Source: Bacteroides salyersiae WAL 10018 = DSM 18765 = JCM 12988
GTDB taxonomy: Bacteria; Bacteroidota; Bacteroidia; Bacteroidales; Bacteroidaceae
Assembly: GCF_000381365.1 (NCBI RefSeq)
Contig: NZ_KB905466.1
Coordinates: forward strand, 246,744-310,743
Reading direction: 5' to 3'
Length of the DNA: 64,000 nucleotides
The notes under the pieces: generated by a model
What the model was told of the DNA's origin: nothing
Database searches by the model: none
Seen by the model: only the letters and a program-made list of their open reading frames with translations
In this document: positions 26,172 through 34,405 of the stretch, piece by piece
How positions within the stretch are numbered: the stretch's first letter is position 1
How the letters are laid out: every line of letters starts with the position of its first letter
Made by a program: the position numbers and the translations under genes

Positions 26172-26225
26172 ATTTTACTTGCCCGGGAAATATGTTTTAA
26201 ACATTTACCCGGGCAAGTTTTTTTG
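26172..26225 (+). terminator. Intrinsic terminator after galK
   Basis: ACTTGCCCGGG (26177-26187) pairs with CCCGGGCAAGT (26208-26218) around an AT-rich inner stem, followed by a run of T to 26224. Confidence 0.9.
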
Positions 26226-26381
26226 CTTTTCACACCCGAATCCCTCTGTTCAAGCCATATACAACAAACGATTTCTTCCCTCATCCACACGAAAATTCAC
26301 CCCACAGTCAAGCCATACGACTTGTAAATAATAAGATTTTATATTACAACAAACAAAATATATGCTGCACAACATATTAAA

Positions 26382-26420
26382 GTGTAATATTTACACCAAA
26401 CAAAAGTGTTACTTTTACAC
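26382..26420 (+). promoter_or_regulatory. Tandem dyad operators before the arabinose operon (candidate AraR sites)
   Basis: Two 15-base dyads stand 24 bases apart (centre to centre): GTGTAATATTTACAC at 26382-26396 (perfect) and GTGTTACTTTTACAC at 26406-26420 (near perfect). Both are preceded by AAA and followed by CC. They lie 43-81 bases upstream of the first gene of the arabinose operon, which encodes its own AraR-type regulator. The rest of the 26124-26462 gap holds the galK terminator and otherwise nothing that I recognise. Confidence 0.65.
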
Positions 26421-26462
26421 CCAAAATAAGATAAGTATCTCATTTACATAAAATACTAATCC

Positions 26463-27602
26463 ATGAAAAAGCAAATCTTATTAGTGGGACTCTCCACATT
26501 GATGCTGATGGCATGCCAACAGAAGCCAGACAAAGTATCTACATTATCCGGACTTGATCCGGTAAAATTCAGTACAGAAGTAAACCATTCCCAAACCAAT
26601 CTTTATACATTAAAGAATAAATCGGGAATGGAAGTTTGCATTACCAATTTCGGAGGACGCATCGTATCTATAATGGTGCCCGACAAAGACGGAAAAATAC
26701 AGGATGTCGTGTTAGGATTTGATAACATCGATGACTATATCCGCATACCCAGTGATTTTGGGGCTTCCATCGGGCGATATGCCAACCGAATAGCTCAGGG
26801 TCGCTTCGTGCTGGACAATGACACCATACAATTACCGCAAAACAATTTCGGGCATTGTTTGCACGGCGGACCGCAAGGATGGCAATATCAAGTATACGAT
26901 GCCAACCTTATAGACAATACAACATTAGAACTGACACGCCTATCTCCGGACGGAGATGAGAACTTTCCGGGAAACGTAACAGCTAAAGTCACATTCAAAC
27001 TATCGGATGACAATGCTTTGGACATAAAATACAGTGCCACCACAGATAAGAAGACTATCATTAATATGACAAACCATTCTTATTTCAATCTTTCGGGAGA
27101 TCCGTCACAACCCGCAACAGATCATATACTATATGTGAACGCAGATAATTATACCCCGGTAGACAGCACTTTCATGACTACCGGAGAGATAATTCCGGTG
27201 AAGGATACTCCTATGGATTTTATCACTCCGAAAGCAATCGGTCAGGACATCACTAAATATGATTTTGTTCAACTCAAAAACGGTAATGGCTATGATCACA
27301 ACTGGGTATTGAACACCAATGGAGATATTACAAAACCTGCTGCCCGACTGACTTCCCCCCAAAGCGGCATTACATTGGAAGTATATACCAATGAACCCGG
27401 CATACAAGTATACACCGGCAACTTCCTGGATGGAAGCATACAAGGCAAAAAAGGCATTACCTACAATCAGCGAGCTTCCGTATGTCTGGAGACACAACAT
27501 TATCCCGACAGTCCCAACAAGCCACAATGGCCCTCTGTAATACTGGAACCCGGGCAGACTTACAACAGCGAATGTATCTTCAAGTTTTCAATAGCAAAAT
27601 AA
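26463..27602 (+). CDS. Aldose 1-epimerase lipoprotein (arabinose mutarotase)
   Basis: This 379-residue protein is a second mutarotase, with a lipoprotein signal (MKKQILLVGLSTLMLMAC, Cys 18), so it acts in the periplasm. Motifs parallel GalM: SIGRYANRIAQGRF, NNFGHCLHGGPQGW, NMTNHSYFNLSG and VCLETQHYPDSPNK. As the first gene of the arabinose operon it probably equilibrates arabinose anomers before uptake by the symporter encoded next, 24 bases downstream. Two dyad operator candidates lie directly upstream. Confidence 0.92.
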   Translation: MKKQILLVGLSTLMLMACQQKPDKVSTLSGLDPVKFSTEVNHSQTNLYTLKNKSGMEVCITNFGGRIVSIMVPDKDGKIQDVVLGFDNIDDYIRIPSDFGASIGRYANRIAQGRFVLDNDTIQLPQNNFGHCLHGGPQGWQYQVYDANLIDNTTLELTRLSPDGDENFPGNVTAKVTFKLSDDNALDIKYSATTDKKTIINMTNHSYFNLSGDPSQPATDHILYVNADNYTPVDSTFMTTGEIIPVKDTPMDFITPKAIGQDITKYDFVQLKNGNGYDHNWVLNTNGDITKPAARLTSPQSGITLEVYTNEPGIQVYTGNFLDGSIQGKKGITYNQRASVCLETQHYPDSPNKPQWPSVILEPGQTYNSECIFKFSIAK

Positions 27603-27626
27603 TATAAACTTAAAATCATTAATATC

Positions 27627-29315
27627 GTGGAAGCATTAGATTGGATTGTAATCGGAGTCTTTGCCCTGGCTCTGATCGGAATTATAGTTTGGGTAGTAAA
27701 ACAAAAACAAAACGACTCTGCCGACTATTTTTTAGGAGGACGCGATGCAACATGGCTTGCCATCGGTGCATCTATATTTGCATCGAATATCGGTTCGGAA
27801 CACTTGATAGGCCTCGCAGGTGCAGGAGCATCCAGTGGTATGGCTATGGCTCATTGGGAAATTCAAGGATGGATGATTCTTATCTTAGGATGGGTATTCG
27901 TACCGTTCTATTCCCGTAGTATGGTATACACGATGCCGGAATTTCTGGAACGACGTTACAATTCCCAGTCACGCACCATCCTTTCAGTCATTTCTTTAAT
28001 CAGCTATGTACTTACCAAGGTAGCCGTTACGGTATATGCGGGCGGTTTGGTGTTCCAGCAAGTATTCGGTATCAAGGAACTTTGGGGAATCGACTTTTTC
28101 TGGATCGCTGCCATCGGTCTGGTGGTACTGACTGCATTATACACCATTTTCGGAGGAATGAAGTCCGTGCTATATACTTCCGTATTGCAAACTCCGATTC
28201 TGCTATTGGGCTCTTTGATCATACTTGTACTCGGTTTCAAAGAGCTCGGAGGATGGGACGAAATGATGAGGATTTGCGGTGCAGTCACTGTCAATGATCA
28301 AGGAAACACCATGACCGAACTCATTCGCAGTAATGATGATCCCAATTTCCCATGGTTAGGCGCATTGATCGGATCGGCTATCATCGGATTCTGGTATTGG
28401 TGTACGGATCAATTCATCGTACAGCGTGTTCTTTCCGGTAAAAACCAAAAAGAGGCCCGCCGGGGCACTATCTTCGGAGCCTATCTGAAGTTGTTACCGG
28501 TATTCCTGTTTCTGATTCCGGGTATGATCGCTTTTGCACTGCATCAAAAATACATCGGTGACGGTGGCTTCCTTCCCCTACTGGCTAACGGAACCCCGAA
28601 TGCAGATGCCGCCTTCCCCACCCTTGTAGCCAAAATACTGCCTGCCGGTGTAAAAGGCTTGGTTGTATGCGGCATTCTGGCAGCATTGATGAGTTCACTG
28701 GCCTCTCTGTTTAATTCATCCGCCATGCTGTTCACCATCGATTTCTACAAGCGTTTCAAACCCCAGACTTCCGAGAAGAAGCTGGTAGTAATCGGCCAGA
28801 TAGCAACAGTAGTCATCGTAATTTTAGGTATCCTGTGGATTCCTATCATGCGTAGTGTAGGAGATGTGTTATATACCTATCTGCAAGACGTACAGTCGGT
28901 ATTGGCTCCGGGTATTGCGGCCGCCTTCCTATTGGGTATTACCTGGAAAAAAACTTCTGCACAAGGCGGTATGTGGGGATTGATAGCCGGTATGGTGATC
29001 GGATTGACCCGCTTGGGAGCTAAAGTTTATTACAGCAATGCCACCGTCACCGACAGTTCTCTGTTCAAATATCTGTTTTATGACTTGAACTGGCTGTTTT
29101 TCTGCGGATGGATGTTCCTATTCTGCATAGTCGTCGTAGTGGTAGTCAGTCTGTTTACAACTCCTCCGACTGCCGAAAAGATACAAGGACTTGTATTCGG
29201 AACAGCTACCTCCGAGCAAAAAGCAACGACCCGTGCCAGTTGGAATCATTGGGATATTATCCATACTGTAATCATATTGGCTATTACAGCAGCTTTCTAT
29301 TGGTATTTCTGGTAA
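27627..29315 (+). CDS. Sodium:solute symporter (SSS family), probable arabinose transporter
   Basis: This 562-residue inner-membrane protein has 13-14 hydrophobic segments and SSS-family motifs: the N-terminal SADYFLGGRDATWLAIGASI and SNIGSEHLIGLAGAG (about 50-65), and GLVVCGILAALMSSLASLFN (about 345-364). It resembles SGLT-type sodium/sugar cotransporters. Its place between the mutarotase lipoprotein and araR makes L-arabinose the likely substrate, by context. It starts with GTG at 27627; AraR follows after 27 bases. Confidence 0.92.
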   Translation: MEALDWIVIGVFALALIGIIVWVVKQKQNDSADYFLGGRDATWLAIGASIFASNIGSEHLIGLAGAGASSGMAMAHWEIQGWMILILGWVFVPFYSRSMVYTMPEFLERRYNSQSRTILSVISLISYVLTKVAVTVYAGGLVFQQVFGIKELWGIDFFWIAAIGLVVLTALYTIFGGMKSVLYTSVLQTPILLLGSLIILVLGFKELGGWDEMMRICGAVTVNDQGNTMTELIRSNDDPNFPWLGALIGSAIIGFWYWCTDQFIVQRVLSGKNQKEARRGTIFGAYLKLLPVFLFLIPGMIAFALHQKYIGDGGFLPLLANGTPNADAAFPTLVAKILPAGVKGLVVCGILAALMSSLASLFNSSAMLFTIDFYKRFKPQTSEKKLVVIGQIATVVIVILGILWIPIMRSVGDVLYTYLQDVQSVLAPGIAAAFLLGITWKKTSAQGGMWGLIAGMVIGLTRLGAKVYYSNATVTDSSLFKYLFYDLNWLFFCGWMFLFCIVVVVVVSLFTTPPTAEKIQGLVFGTATSEQKATTRASWNHWDIIHTVIILAITAAFYWYFW

Positions 29316-29342
29316 AAACAACTGCATAAACAGATTTAATAA

Positions 29343-30020
29343 ATGAATAATTATTATTCTTCGAATCCTACTTTCTATGTCAGCGTCGACTGTATCATTT
29401 TCGGCTTCAACGAAGACGGACTGAGCCTGTTACTGCTGAAAAGAAACTTTGAACCGGCTAAAGGAGAATGGTCTCTGATGGGTGGGTTCATTCAACAGAA
29501 TGAAAGTGCTGACGAGGCAGCCAAACGCATTCTCGCAGAACTCACCGGACTGCAGGATGTGTACATGGAACAAGTGTATACTTTCGGAGAGATACATCGC
29601 GATCCGGGTGAAAGAGTAATCTCCATCGCCTATTATGCACTGATCAACATCAATGAATATGACCGTGAACTTGTGCAGAAACACAATGCATACTGGATGA
29701 ACATCAACGAGCTCCCGCCTCTGATATTCGACCACCCGCAGATGGTGGAAAAGGCACAGGAGATGATGAGGACACAAGCATCTACAGAACCTATCGGGTT
29801 CAACCTCCTGCCCAAACTTTTCACCCTGTCGCAACTGCAAAGCCTGTACGAAGCGATTTATGGCGAACCGATAGACAAACGGAATTTCCGCAAGCGGGTA
29901 GCCGAAATGGACTTCATTGAGAAAACGGATAAAATTGATAAAACAGGATCCAAACGGGGAGCAGCCCTATACAAGTTCAATAACAAAGTATACCGCAAAT
30001 CCCCCAAATTTAAATTATAA
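29343..30020 (+). CDS. araR: AraR, Nudix-domain transcriptional regulator of arabinose use
   Basis: This 225-residue protein has a Nudix-fold N-terminal domain (about 10-150) and a winged-helix C-terminal domain (about 160-222, with [20 protein letters not shown]). The Nudix box is degenerate: GGFIQQNE keeps the G-x5-E start, but the catalytic REUXEE part reads RILAEL, so hydrolase activity is unlikely. This matches the Bacteroides AraR-type family, in which the Nudix domain senses L-arabinose and the regulator represses ara genes; the assignment relies on family and operon position. The likely operators are the two dyads at 26382-26420. Confidence 0.9.
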   Translation: MNNYYSSNPTFYVSVDCIIFGFNEDGLSLLLLKRNFEPAKGEWSLMGGFIQQNESADEAAKRILAELTGLQDVYMEQVYTFGEIHRDPGERVISIAYYALININEYDRELVQKHNAYWMNINELPPLIFDHPQMVEKAQEMMRTQASTEPIGFNLLPKLFTLSQLQSLYEAIYGEPIDKRNFRKRVAEMDFIEKTDKIDKTGSKRGAALYKFNNKVYRKSPKFKL

Positions 30021-30025
30021 TTGAT

Positions 30026-30709
30026 ATGCTGGAAGAACTGAAAGAAAAAGTATTTCATGCCAATCTGGAATTAGTAAAGCATGGATTGGTCATTTTCACT
30101 TGGGGAAACGTATCGGCTATCGACCGCGCAACAGGATTAGTCGTCATCAAACCCAGCGGCGTCAGCTATGAGAAAATGAAAGCGAAAGACATGGTAGTAG
30201 TCGACCTCGACGGAAACGTAGTGGAAGGAACACTTAAACCCTCTTCGGACACTCCTACCCACGTGATACTCTACAAGGCATTTCCCGAAATCGGCGGCGT
30301 AGTACATACTCATTCCACCTATGCCACTGCATGGGCACAAGCGGGATGCGACATACCGAACATAGGAACAACCCATGCCGATTATTTCCACGATGCCATT
30401 CCCTGTACGGCAGATATGACCGTCCAAGAAGTGGAAGGAGACTACGAGTTGGAAACCGGCAATGTCATCGTAAAACGATTTGAGAAATTAAATCCGATGC
30501 ATACGCCGGGAGTATTGGTAAAAAATCACGGTCCGTTTGCATGGGGAAAAGATGCGGGAGACGCTGTACACAATGCAGTGGTCATGGAGCAAGTGGCCAA
30601 AATGGCAAGCATTGCTTACACCATCAATCCCAATCTGACCATGAACCCGCTCCTGATAGAAAAACATTTCAACCGTAAGCACGGGCCGAACGCTTATTAT
30701 GGACAGTAA
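30026..30709 (+). CDS. araD: L-ribulose-5-phosphate 4-epimerase
   Basis: AraD converts L-ribulose 5-phosphate to D-xylulose 5-phosphate. The 227-residue class II aldolase-family protein has the zinc ligands in [14 protein letters not shown] (about 92-105) and the third His near 170 in [26 protein letters not shown] (about 113-127) is typical of AraD. It begins five bases after araR, in the usual ara operon. Confidence 0.94.
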   Translation: MLEELKEKVFHANLELVKHGLVIFTWGNVSAIDRATGLVVIKPSGVSYEKMKAKDMVVVDLDGNVVEGTLKPSSDTPTHVILYKAFPEIGGVVHTHSTYATAWAQAGCDIPNIGTTHADYFHDAIPCTADMTVQEVEGDYELETGNVIVKRFEKLNPMHTPGVLVKNHGPFAWGKDAGDAVHNAVVMEQVAKMASIAYTINPNLTMNPLLIEKHFNRKHGPNAYYGQ

Positions 30710-30740
30710 GAATGAATGAAAGAGTGAAAGAATGAAATAA
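30710..30740. repeat. Short AATGAAAG-type repeat arm after araD
   Basis: The araD to araA gap begins with AATGAATG/AAAGAGTG/AAAGAATG units, the same unit type as the large element at 57872. No core or inverted arm is evident. Confidence 0.4.
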
Positions 30741-30774
30741 CCAACGAATTAATAATTAAAAAATAAAAGAAGAT

Positions 30775-32304
30775 ATGAACAACGCATTTGATCAATATGA
30801 AGTATGGTTCGTAACAGGAGCACAGCTTCTGTACGGAGGTGACGCAGTAATCGCAGTAGATGCACACTCTAATGAAATGGTAAACGGATTGAACGAGTCC
30901 GGCAAACTTCCTGTTAAAGTGGTATACAAAGGTACGGCCAATTCTTCCAAAGAAGTGGAAACTGTTTTCAAAGCTGCCAACAATGACGAAAAATGTATCG
31001 GTGTCATCACCTGGATGCATACTTTCTCTCCTGCCAAAATGTGGATTCACGGTCTGCAACAGTTGAAGAAACCATTGCTGCACCTGCATACCCAGTTCAA
31101 CAAGGAAATTCCATGGGATACAATGGATATGGATTTCATGAATCTGAACCAGTCAGCTCACGGCGACCGCGAATTCGGACATATCTGTACCCGCATGCGT
31201 ATCCGTCGTAAAGTAGTGGTAGGCTATTGGAAAGAAGAAGATACTTTACACAAAATTGCTGTCTGGATGCGTGTTTGTGCCGGTTGGGCAGACTCACAGG
31301 ATATGCTGATCATCCGTTTCGGAGACCAGATGAACAATGTTGCCGTAACTGATGGTGACAAGGTGGAAGCCGAACAGCGTATGGGTTACCACGTAGACTA
31401 CTGCCCGGTAAGCGAACTGATGGAGTATCACAAAGAGATCGAGGATACAGATGTGGACGCATTAGTAGCTACTTATTTCAAAGAGTACGACCATGATGCA
31501 GCATTGGAAGACCCATCAACGGAAGCCTATCGGAAAGTATGGAATGCCGCTAAAGCCGAACTGGCTATCCGCGCTATCCTGAAAGCAAAAGGAGCAAAAG
31601 GATTCACTACCAACTTCGACGATTTAGGTGATATTGAATACAACGGTTTCGACCAGATACCCGGACTTGCTTCCCAACGTCTGATGGCAGAAGGTTACGG
31701 CTTCGGTGCGGAAGGCGACTGGAAATCGGCCGCCCTATATCGCACTGTATGGGTAATGAATCAGGGACTTCCGAAAGGCTGTTCTTTCCTCGAAGATTAT
31801 ACACTCAACTTCGACGGCGCAAAAAGCTCTATCCTGCAATCGCACATGTTGGAAGTTTGTCCGCTCATCGCTGCCAACAAGCCCCGTTTGGAGGTACACT
31901 TCCTCGGCATAGGTATTCGCAAGAGTCAGACCGCCAGACTGGTATTCACCTCAAAAGTCGGTACAGGCTGCACGGCTACTATCGTAGATATGGGGAACCG
32001 TTTCCGCCTGATCGTAAACGATGTAGAGTGCATCGAACCGAAACCGTTGCCTAAATTACCCGTCGCTTCCGCTCTCTGGATTCCGATGCCCAACCTCGAA
32101 ATAGGTGCAGGAGCATGGATTCTGGCCGGTGGAACGCACCACTCTTGCTTCTCCTACGACCTGACGGCCGAATATTGGGAAGACTACGCCGAAATCGCAG
32201 GTATCGAAATGGTACATATCAATAAAGATACCACGATCAGCTGCTTTAAAAAAGAGCTGCGCATGAACGAAATTTATTATATGCTAAACAAAGCTCTCTG
32301 CTAA
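30775..32304 (+). CDS. araA: L-arabinose isomerase
   Basis: AraA isomerises L-arabinose to L-ribulose. At 509 residues it has the family's usual length. The start FDQYEVWFVTGAQLLYGGDA is diagnostic. The manganese-binding residues fall in GFTTNFDDLGD (near 286-296), RLMAEGYGFGAEGDWKSAAL (about 311-330), SHMLEVCP (about 355) and the C-terminal GGTHHSCFSYD. It lies between araD and araB, two bases from the latter. Confidence 0.97.
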   Translation: MNNAFDQYEVWFVTGAQLLYGGDAVIAVDAHSNEMVNGLNESGKLPVKVVYKGTANSSKEVETVFKAANNDEKCIGVITWMHTFSPAKMWIHGLQQLKKPLLHLHTQFNKEIPWDTMDMDFMNLNQSAHGDREFGHICTRMRIRRKVVVGYWKEEDTLHKIAVWMRVCAGWADSQDMLIIRFGDQMNNVAVTDGDKVEAEQRMGYHVDYCPVSELMEYHKEIEDTDVDALVATYFKEYDHDAALEDPSTEAYRKVWNAAKAELAIRAILKAKGAKGFTTNFDDLGDIEYNGFDQIPGLASQRLMAEGYGFGAEGDWKSAALYRTVWVMNQGLPKGCSFLEDYTLNFDGAKSSILQSHMLEVCPLIAANKPRLEVHFLGIGIRKSQTARLVFTSKVGTGCTATIVDMGNRFRLIVNDVECIEPKPLPKLPVASALWIPMPNLEIGAGAWILAGGTHHSCFSYDLTAEYWEDYAEIAGIEMVHINKDTTISCFKKELRMNEIYYMLNKALC

Positions 32305-32306
32305 TT

Positions 32307-33980
32307 ATGGATAGTAAATTTGTAATAGGACTCGATTACGGTAGCGACTCTGCACGCGCTATCGTAGTCAATGCACTGACAGGCGAAACGCTTGCCACTG
32401 CCGTGCAATACTACCCCCGTTGGCAAAAAGGCCTGTATTGCAATCCTGCCATCAATCAATACCGCCAGCATCCGCAAGACTATATCGACGTGCTCGAAGG
32501 CACTGTAAAGGAAGCCCTTGCACAATGTCCGGCGGGTACTGCCGAACAAGTAGTCGGTATTGCTTTCGACACTACCGGAAGTACTCCCGCCCTGACAGAT
32601 ACCAGTGGAACCCCACTTGCCCTGTTGCCCGAATTTTCCGAAAACCCGAATGCCATGTTCATTCTTTGGAAAGACCACACCGCCATTCAGGAAGCCGCCG
32701 AGATAAACAAAGCCTGCAAAGAATGGGACATCGACTATTCAGCCTATGAAGGCGGAATCTATTCTTCCGAATGGTATTGGGCAAAGGCCTTGCACGTATT
32801 GAGAGCAGACGAAACGATACGTGCCAAAGCATATAGCATCGTAGAATATTGCGAATGGCTGCCTGCACTTATCACCGGAGTCAAGACAAGCAGTGATATT
32901 GTGCGTAGCCGTTGTGCCTGTGGTCATAAAGCGATGTGGCACGAAAAATGGGGCGGACTGCCTTCTGATGAATTCCTTACCAAGATAGACCCGTTGCTGA
33001 CAGGATTCCGCGACCGTCTGTTCGAAAAAACAGAAACCGCCGACAAACCGGTCGGACATCTGACCGAAGAATGGGCGGCACGTCTCGGACTGACCACCAA
33101 AGTAGTGGTTGCCGGAGGGGCATTCGATTGCCATATGGGTGCTGTCGGTGCCGGAGTGACTCCCCACACATTCGTCCGGGTGATCGGTACGTCTACCTGC
33201 GATGTGATGGTAGCTTCCTATGAAGAGATCGGACACAATCTGATAAAAGGCATTTGCGGACAAGTGGACGGCTCCGTTATCCCCGGCATGATCGGTCTGG
33301 AAGCCGGGCAATCCGGATTCGGAGATATTTATGCCTGGTTCAAACGTGTTCTCGAATTCCCGTTGCACAACATCATCGGGCAATCGGCCTTGATCGATGA
33401 AGCCACCAAAGAAAAATTGATAGCCGAATCAATCGACCGTATCATCCCGGCTCTGACTGCCGAAGCAGAAAAGATTCCGGTAAGCGAAAGCACGGTCATT
33501 GCTACCGACTGGATGAACGGACGCCGTACACCCGATGCCAATCAGTTGCTGAAAGGAACAATCACCGGACTGACATTGGGCAGTACGGCTCCCCGTATCT
33601 TCCGCGCACTGGTAGAAGCGACCGCTTTCGGTTCAAAAGCCATTGTAGACCGATTCCGCAGCGAAGGCGTACAGATAGACAGCGTGATCGGTATCGGCGG
33701 TATTGCCCTGAAGTCCCCTTTCGTGATGCAGACATTAAGCGATGTGCTGGATATGCCTATCAAAGTTTGTCGCACAGACCAAGCATGCGCATTAGGCGCC
33801 GCCATGTTTGCCGCCACCGCCGCCGGTATCTATACCAAAGTCGAGGATGCACAGAAAGCAATGAACTCCGGCTTCGCCAACGAATATCGCCCCAATGCCG
33901 AAAACGCAGCTGCCTATAAAGAGATATACGAAAAATATATCAAACTCGGTCAATTTACAGAAAAAGAGCTGTTTAAATAG
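32307..33980 (+). CDS. araB: Ribulokinase
   Basis: AraB phosphorylates L-ribulose. The 557-residue FGGY-family kinase opens with FVIGLDYGSDSARAIVVNAL, the ATP-binding phosphate-1 motif. Other family features are FDTTGSTPAL (about 91), VVAGGAFDCHMGAVGAG (about 270), IGTSTCDVMVAS (about 293) and the C-terminal adenosine-binding GGIALKSPFVMQTLSDVL and CALGAAMFAA. The stop codon abuts the AAGTAGTT repeat element that separates araB from tkt. Confidence 0.95.
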   Translation: MDSKFVIGLDYGSDSARAIVVNALTGETLATAVQYYPRWQKGLYCNPAINQYRQHPQDYIDVLEGTVKEALAQCPAGTAEQVVGIAFDTTGSTPALTDTSGTPLALLPEFSENPNAMFILWKDHTAIQEAAEINKACKEWDIDYSAYEGGIYSSEWYWAKALHVLRADETIRAKAYSIVEYCEWLPALITGVKTSSDIVRSRCACGHKAMWHEKWGGLPSDEFLTKIDPLLTGFRDRLFEKTETADKPVGHLTEEWAARLGLTTKVVVAGGAFDCHMGAVGAGVTPHTFVRVIGTSTCDVMVASYEEIGHNLIKGICGQVDGSVIPGMIGLEAGQSGFGDIYAWFKRVLEFPLHNIIGQSALIDEATKEKLIAESIDRIIPALTAEAEKIPVSESTVIATDWMNGRRTPDANQLLKGTITGLTLGSTAPRIFRALVEATAFGSKAIVDRFRSEGVQIDSVIGIGGIALKSPFVMQTLSDVLDMPIKVCRTDQACALGAAMFAATAAGIYTKVEDAQKAMNSGFANEYRPNAENAAAYKEIYEKYIKLGQFTEKELFK

Positions 33981-34160
33981 CTAAGCAGTTTAGTAGTTAG
34001 TTAAGTAGTTAAGTAGTCAAGTAGTTAAGTAGTCAAGTAGTCAAGTAGTCAAGTAGTCAAGTAGTTAAGTAGTTAAGTAGTTAAGTAGTTAAGTAGAAAT
34101 GACTTGCTGATGTGTTTCTCTTGACTATCTACTACTTGACTACTTGACTACTTAACTACT
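33978..34160. repeat. Inverted-arm repeat element, TTAAGTAG type, with core
   Basis: Left arm 33978-34096 consists of about fourteen TTAAGTAG/TCAAGTAG units (8-base period). Core 34097-34122 contains AATGACTTGC and TGATGTGTTTCTCTT. Right arm 34123-34160 is the inverse (CTACTTGA/CTACTTAA). The core matches that of the element at 45853. The rest of the gap to tkt (34161-34405) is AT-rich and carries the tkt promoter. Confidence 0.85.
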
Positions 34161-34360
34161 ATATATATTGTATCATTTCCAATTCTCAAAAGTAAAAATC
34201 AATAAGTATGCAACTGACGTAAAACCAGTTAGTAAATAGTTTGTTATATATTCAGTATAACTCGGATTACGGTAAAAGCTTATTGTATTCAAAACAAGAA
34301 CCATCTTTCAAAAGCCACAAAAAGATGTATGTTTTGTATTTCTAATTACACATAAAGAGT

Positions 34361-34368
34361 TATCTTTG
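34361..34368 (+). promoter_or_regulatory. Candidate -7 element of the tkt-rpiB unit
   Basis: TATCTTTG fits TAnnTTTG; a TTTTG lies upstream at 34332-34336, farther than the usual 19-base spacing. It suggests tkt-rpiB can be transcribed independently of the ara genes. Confidence 0.5.
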
Positions 34369-34405
34369 CCAAAGAAAAGAATGAAATTTATAAATTTTAA
34401 GAGAT

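Noticed and set aside
33978-34160. Possible CRISPR array
   Set aside because: The repeats are contiguous 8-base units without spacers, in inverted arms; no cas genes are in the window.
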